The notes under the pieces are model-generated. The model was not told where the DNA came from and did not search any database. It saw only the letters and a list, made by a program, of their open reading frames with translations. Position numbers and translations under genes: made by a program. Shown here one piece after another: positions 61,354-64,000 of a DNA stretch of 64,000 bases. This stretch comes from Beaufortia kweichowensis (taxonomy: Eukaryota > Chordata > Actinopteri > Cypriniformes > Gastromyzontidae): assembly GCA_019155185.1 (NCBI GenBank), contig CM032809.1:5948621-6012620 (forward strand), in the 5' to 3' direction. Within the stretch, counting starts at the first letter, position 1. Each line of letters opens with the position of its first letter.

Positions 61354-62320
61354 GGCACGACTTCAGAGTGAAGCTGTAGTCCCCTAAGCCTGGTGTGGAC
61401 ACACTGCGGGCACCACAGGGACACGGACACTCACCACCTGCAAAAAACAGTAGGGAAACCAGCAACCCTGAGCAATTAACACACCACCATCTCCATGAAC
61501 TTCCTCATGCCCGACTGACAGACGTGAATGTTCCGGAGCCCCGGTGCTGGGCTTCATCGATTACCTCTTTGAAAAGGTCGGTATCTTGGCACGACACCGG
61601 CACCCCCCGTACAATCTCTTCACAGCCCGTTCAGCCACCGCAGCGGACCAATCTATTGTGCTAGGGAAGGGACACAAAGAAAGAAACACGGAAATACTGA
61701 AACACTGTATGTAGTGCACGTGCAAATATCTCAGCATAGAATTTTAAGAATCCTTGGCAATCTCAAAAGAGAGAATACGTAATCTATGGTATCCGACAAC
61801 AAAGAGATTGTACTCCTGACAGAAAAATAAATGAGGGCTTTACGGCGATGCCACCGAGCCTGTCAGCAGCAGATGCCTTCAAATCATTTGTGTCTGCTTA
61901 CCATGAATGACACATGAATTCTTTGTAAAACAGCTTTCAAAATAGGCCTACTTGCGCTTCAGTCTCCCAGCAGAAAATAAAAACTGTCAGAGGACAATCC
62001 TCCTTTTTTTGCCTGACACATACAAATCTTTTATCTCGAATATCAAACTGTCTCTTTTACAAAACGCAGATAAAGATGTCAATAGAGCTAAATAAAACAT
62101 GGATTGTTATAAATGATGTGGAAATGGACAGCTGGTCGGACGAGAGAGGATGGATAGAGACACAGCTGGCATGGGCATGGCACTCTTACATACCCAAGAC
62201 GATTATATTCCCCGAGACAAATACAAAACACAAGAAAAAGGATGAGATGGTCAGTCTTGTGGCATGACAAATTTGGCTCTTTGACTATCGATTACTTCTC
62301 AACAATAACATGAACTCCAA
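61354..62320. other. Right flank of the array, no gene recognised
   Basis: The first 320 bp (to about 61680) are clearly GC-richer than the surroundings, with a short open minus-strand stretch (about 61575-61660). It has no recognisable domain. The rest is ordinary AT-rich sequence. Confidence 0.45.
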
Positions 62321-62564
62321 GGGCCAGATTTACTAACAGTTTACGCAAGCGCAAACCATCATTTTCAGATGACACGCATGGAGCATCAGCTCTGCCTGTT
62401 ACCCTGCGCAGGTATTGCTTTGATCATTATGGAAATTAGACGTTTCATCTGTATTCTTTAACATGTACCTTTTTATTAAATCACCAGCAGATATTTCCAC
62501 TACCAATGGTGCTTTTTTGGAATTGCGCTCTCACGCGAATTTGCCCGTTTAGTAAATCTGGCCC
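62321..62564. mobile_element. Harbinger-like MITE
   Basis: A 244-bp element with 16-bp perfect inverted ends GGGCCAGATTTACTAA and TTAGTAAATCTGGCCC, flanked by a 3-bp CAA repeat. Ends of this kind (GGGCCAGATTTACTAA) are common on fish PIF/Harbinger-type non-autonomous elements. Confidence 0.75.
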
Positions 62565-62565
62565 C

Positions 62566-63740
62566 AAATGTTTCAACATGTACAGAGCAAAAAGCCTGAA
62601 AGGATAAATCCACAACTCTGTTTGTGTTACTTTCAGTTTCAAGGTGGTGTAATTGGCCATAAAAAGATGTTGAATTTGATTATCAACAACAGTGAAGGTT
62701 ATGACGGAGATGTAATTATAACCGTGAAAATCTACATGCATAAAAATAGCACAATTATACATTCTTCTCACTGGACATCAGCCACAAAGCAGTGCTGTTT
62801 TACATGTGTCGAGTGGATTTTCCCCGTCCCAGAATGAAACACGCTTGTTTTGACAAGAAATGCCAGGAACATTCGTTTTGGGATGGAAAGACGAGCAGAT
62901 TCTATATTTTGCCATGCAAGTGTGATATGTGTTCTGACTTCGCTCATCATCCCGTCATCACACTACAAATTTTACTACTATTCAGATTGATGCCAGACAA
63001 AAAATTATATTGTTAAATAATATTATTGTTTACATTGTGAGTAATTGTTGCTGAATCAGATTTTAAAGCAGCCTCATAAATGTATTCTGCATCACAGAAA
63101 GCAACAACAAATGCAAACGAAATGGTTTTAGGGAAGTTTGCAACAATGTCTCATGTTATCCAAGTTATCTTATTGTTAACATTATGGTCTATAGTGTGAG
63201 TGTACCATGAGTGTTATTTTCACACCAGCAACTATTAACTACCATTAATAGGCTTGTATATAAAATCAAGGTAATGAGAAAATCCGCACCTAAAAATTTT
63301 GTAAAGGTCACATGCAGTATACTTAAAAGGACACACAAAAAAGTGACAAATGGGTTTAATTTGCTTTGACCTTTAACAGGTCTGTAAGCCCTTTGTAAAT
63401 ACATCTAAGATAAATGATTTCCCAAAACTGATTACCCTTCAGTCACTGTGACTACACATGCCATAGACAATTTCCTTTGTACAAGTTGAAATGATGTGAG
63501 GGGGTATGAGCCGCATAAATCAATAAATCTTTATCAAACACTAATAAAGAGTCAAACAACAACACAACTATCTGCTTTGAACAGCTTGAAATCAAATATA
63601 GCTATCAATGTAATAACAAACACAGTGAAGCAAAAGCCTGCGAAATGTTACCTGTGTAAAATCTGAAATATCAGGAACTATCTAATAATATCTGTAATAT
63701 CTATCTGGTAATATCTGAAACTCAAATAAATTTGTGCATA
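62566..63740. other. Intergenic, no gene seen
   Basis: AT-rich sequence with chance open frames only. No repeat or regulatory element recognised. Confidence 0.55.
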
Positions 63741-63752
63741 ACATTTATACAG

Positions 63753-63960
63753 TACCAGTCAAAAGTTTGGCAACACTTACTCACTGGTGTTTTTATTTTT
63801 TTTTACATTTTAGAATAATAATAAACTCAAAATGAAATATGACACAATTGAAATAACACAATTGTAACTGTGTGAATTATGTTGTGACTAAAAGTATCTA
63901 AAATAACGTTATATTTGAAAATCTTCAAAAGTATTCACGCTTTGTCTAGAATTTGTAAAA
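63753..63960 (+). mobile_element. Tc1-like non-autonomous element fragment
   Basis: Starts CAGTACCAGTCAAAAGTTTG and continues CATTTTAGAATAATAATAAA. This is a widespread fish repeat of Tc1/mariner type. It runs towards the right edge and its other end is not in view. Confidence 0.55.
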
Positions 63961-64000
63961 TTATACTTTTGATATTTTATTATCCAGCTTCTTAAGATCT

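Overview
The window is teleost genomic DNA, probably from a cypriniform or related ostariophysan. It is AT-rich and intron-rich. It carries many fish-type dispersed repeats: tRNA-derived SINE tails ending in the GTCGCTTTGGATAAAAGCGT motif, hAT-, Harbinger- and Tc1-like non-autonomous elements, and long GA, CT and AAT microsatellites. No bacterial or organellar gene, tRNA, rRNA or CRISPR array was seen. Most open frames are chance ORFs in non-coding DNA.

Left part, about 1-38,450: the 5' portion of one large minus-strand gene, the GABA-B receptor subunit 2 gene (gabbr2). Coding exon 1 (signal peptide and start of the Venus-flytrap ectodomain) is at 37342-37653. Coding exon 2 is at 6607-6744. 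They join in phase 0 across a 30.6-kb intron. Positions 1-6606 are the start of intron 2, and later exons lie outside the window. A CpG-rich promoter region lies at about 37.4-38.45 kb. A good splice acceptor just upstream of the start codon suggests a 5'-UTR intron. Intron 1 holds microsatellites, SINE and MITE copies, a perfect 45-bp palindrome and an X-box (RFX-type) pair.

Middle part, about 38.5-49.35 kb: intergenic DNA. It has three CTCF-like motifs, a first-exon-like GC-rich block with an ETS site and a strong minus-strand splice donor at 44286, and a 5'-truncated L1-type LINE insertion with a 13-bp target-site duplication that still encodes the last 56 codons of its ORF2.

Right part, 49,355-61,353: three near-identical head-to-tail units of about 3.9-4.1 kb. 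Each holds one apparently intronless minus-strand gene of a family I do not recognise. The protein has an acidic N-terminal region of about 149 residues, a variable array of an 18-residue acidic repeat (about 10, 14 and 14 copies), a linker with a DSGFIS motif matching the beta-TrCP degron consensus, and a strongly basic C-terminal tail. Each copy has the same compact promoter: a PBX-MEIS-type decamer, a perfect CRE (TGACGTCA) and a TATA-like box, with a poly(A) signal after the stop. All three copies are broken by small indels as assembled, so they are either young pseudogenes or have base-level assembly errors. This array is the most interesting object here. The rest, 61,354-64,000, is non-coding with a Harbinger-like MITE and a Tc1-like fragment.
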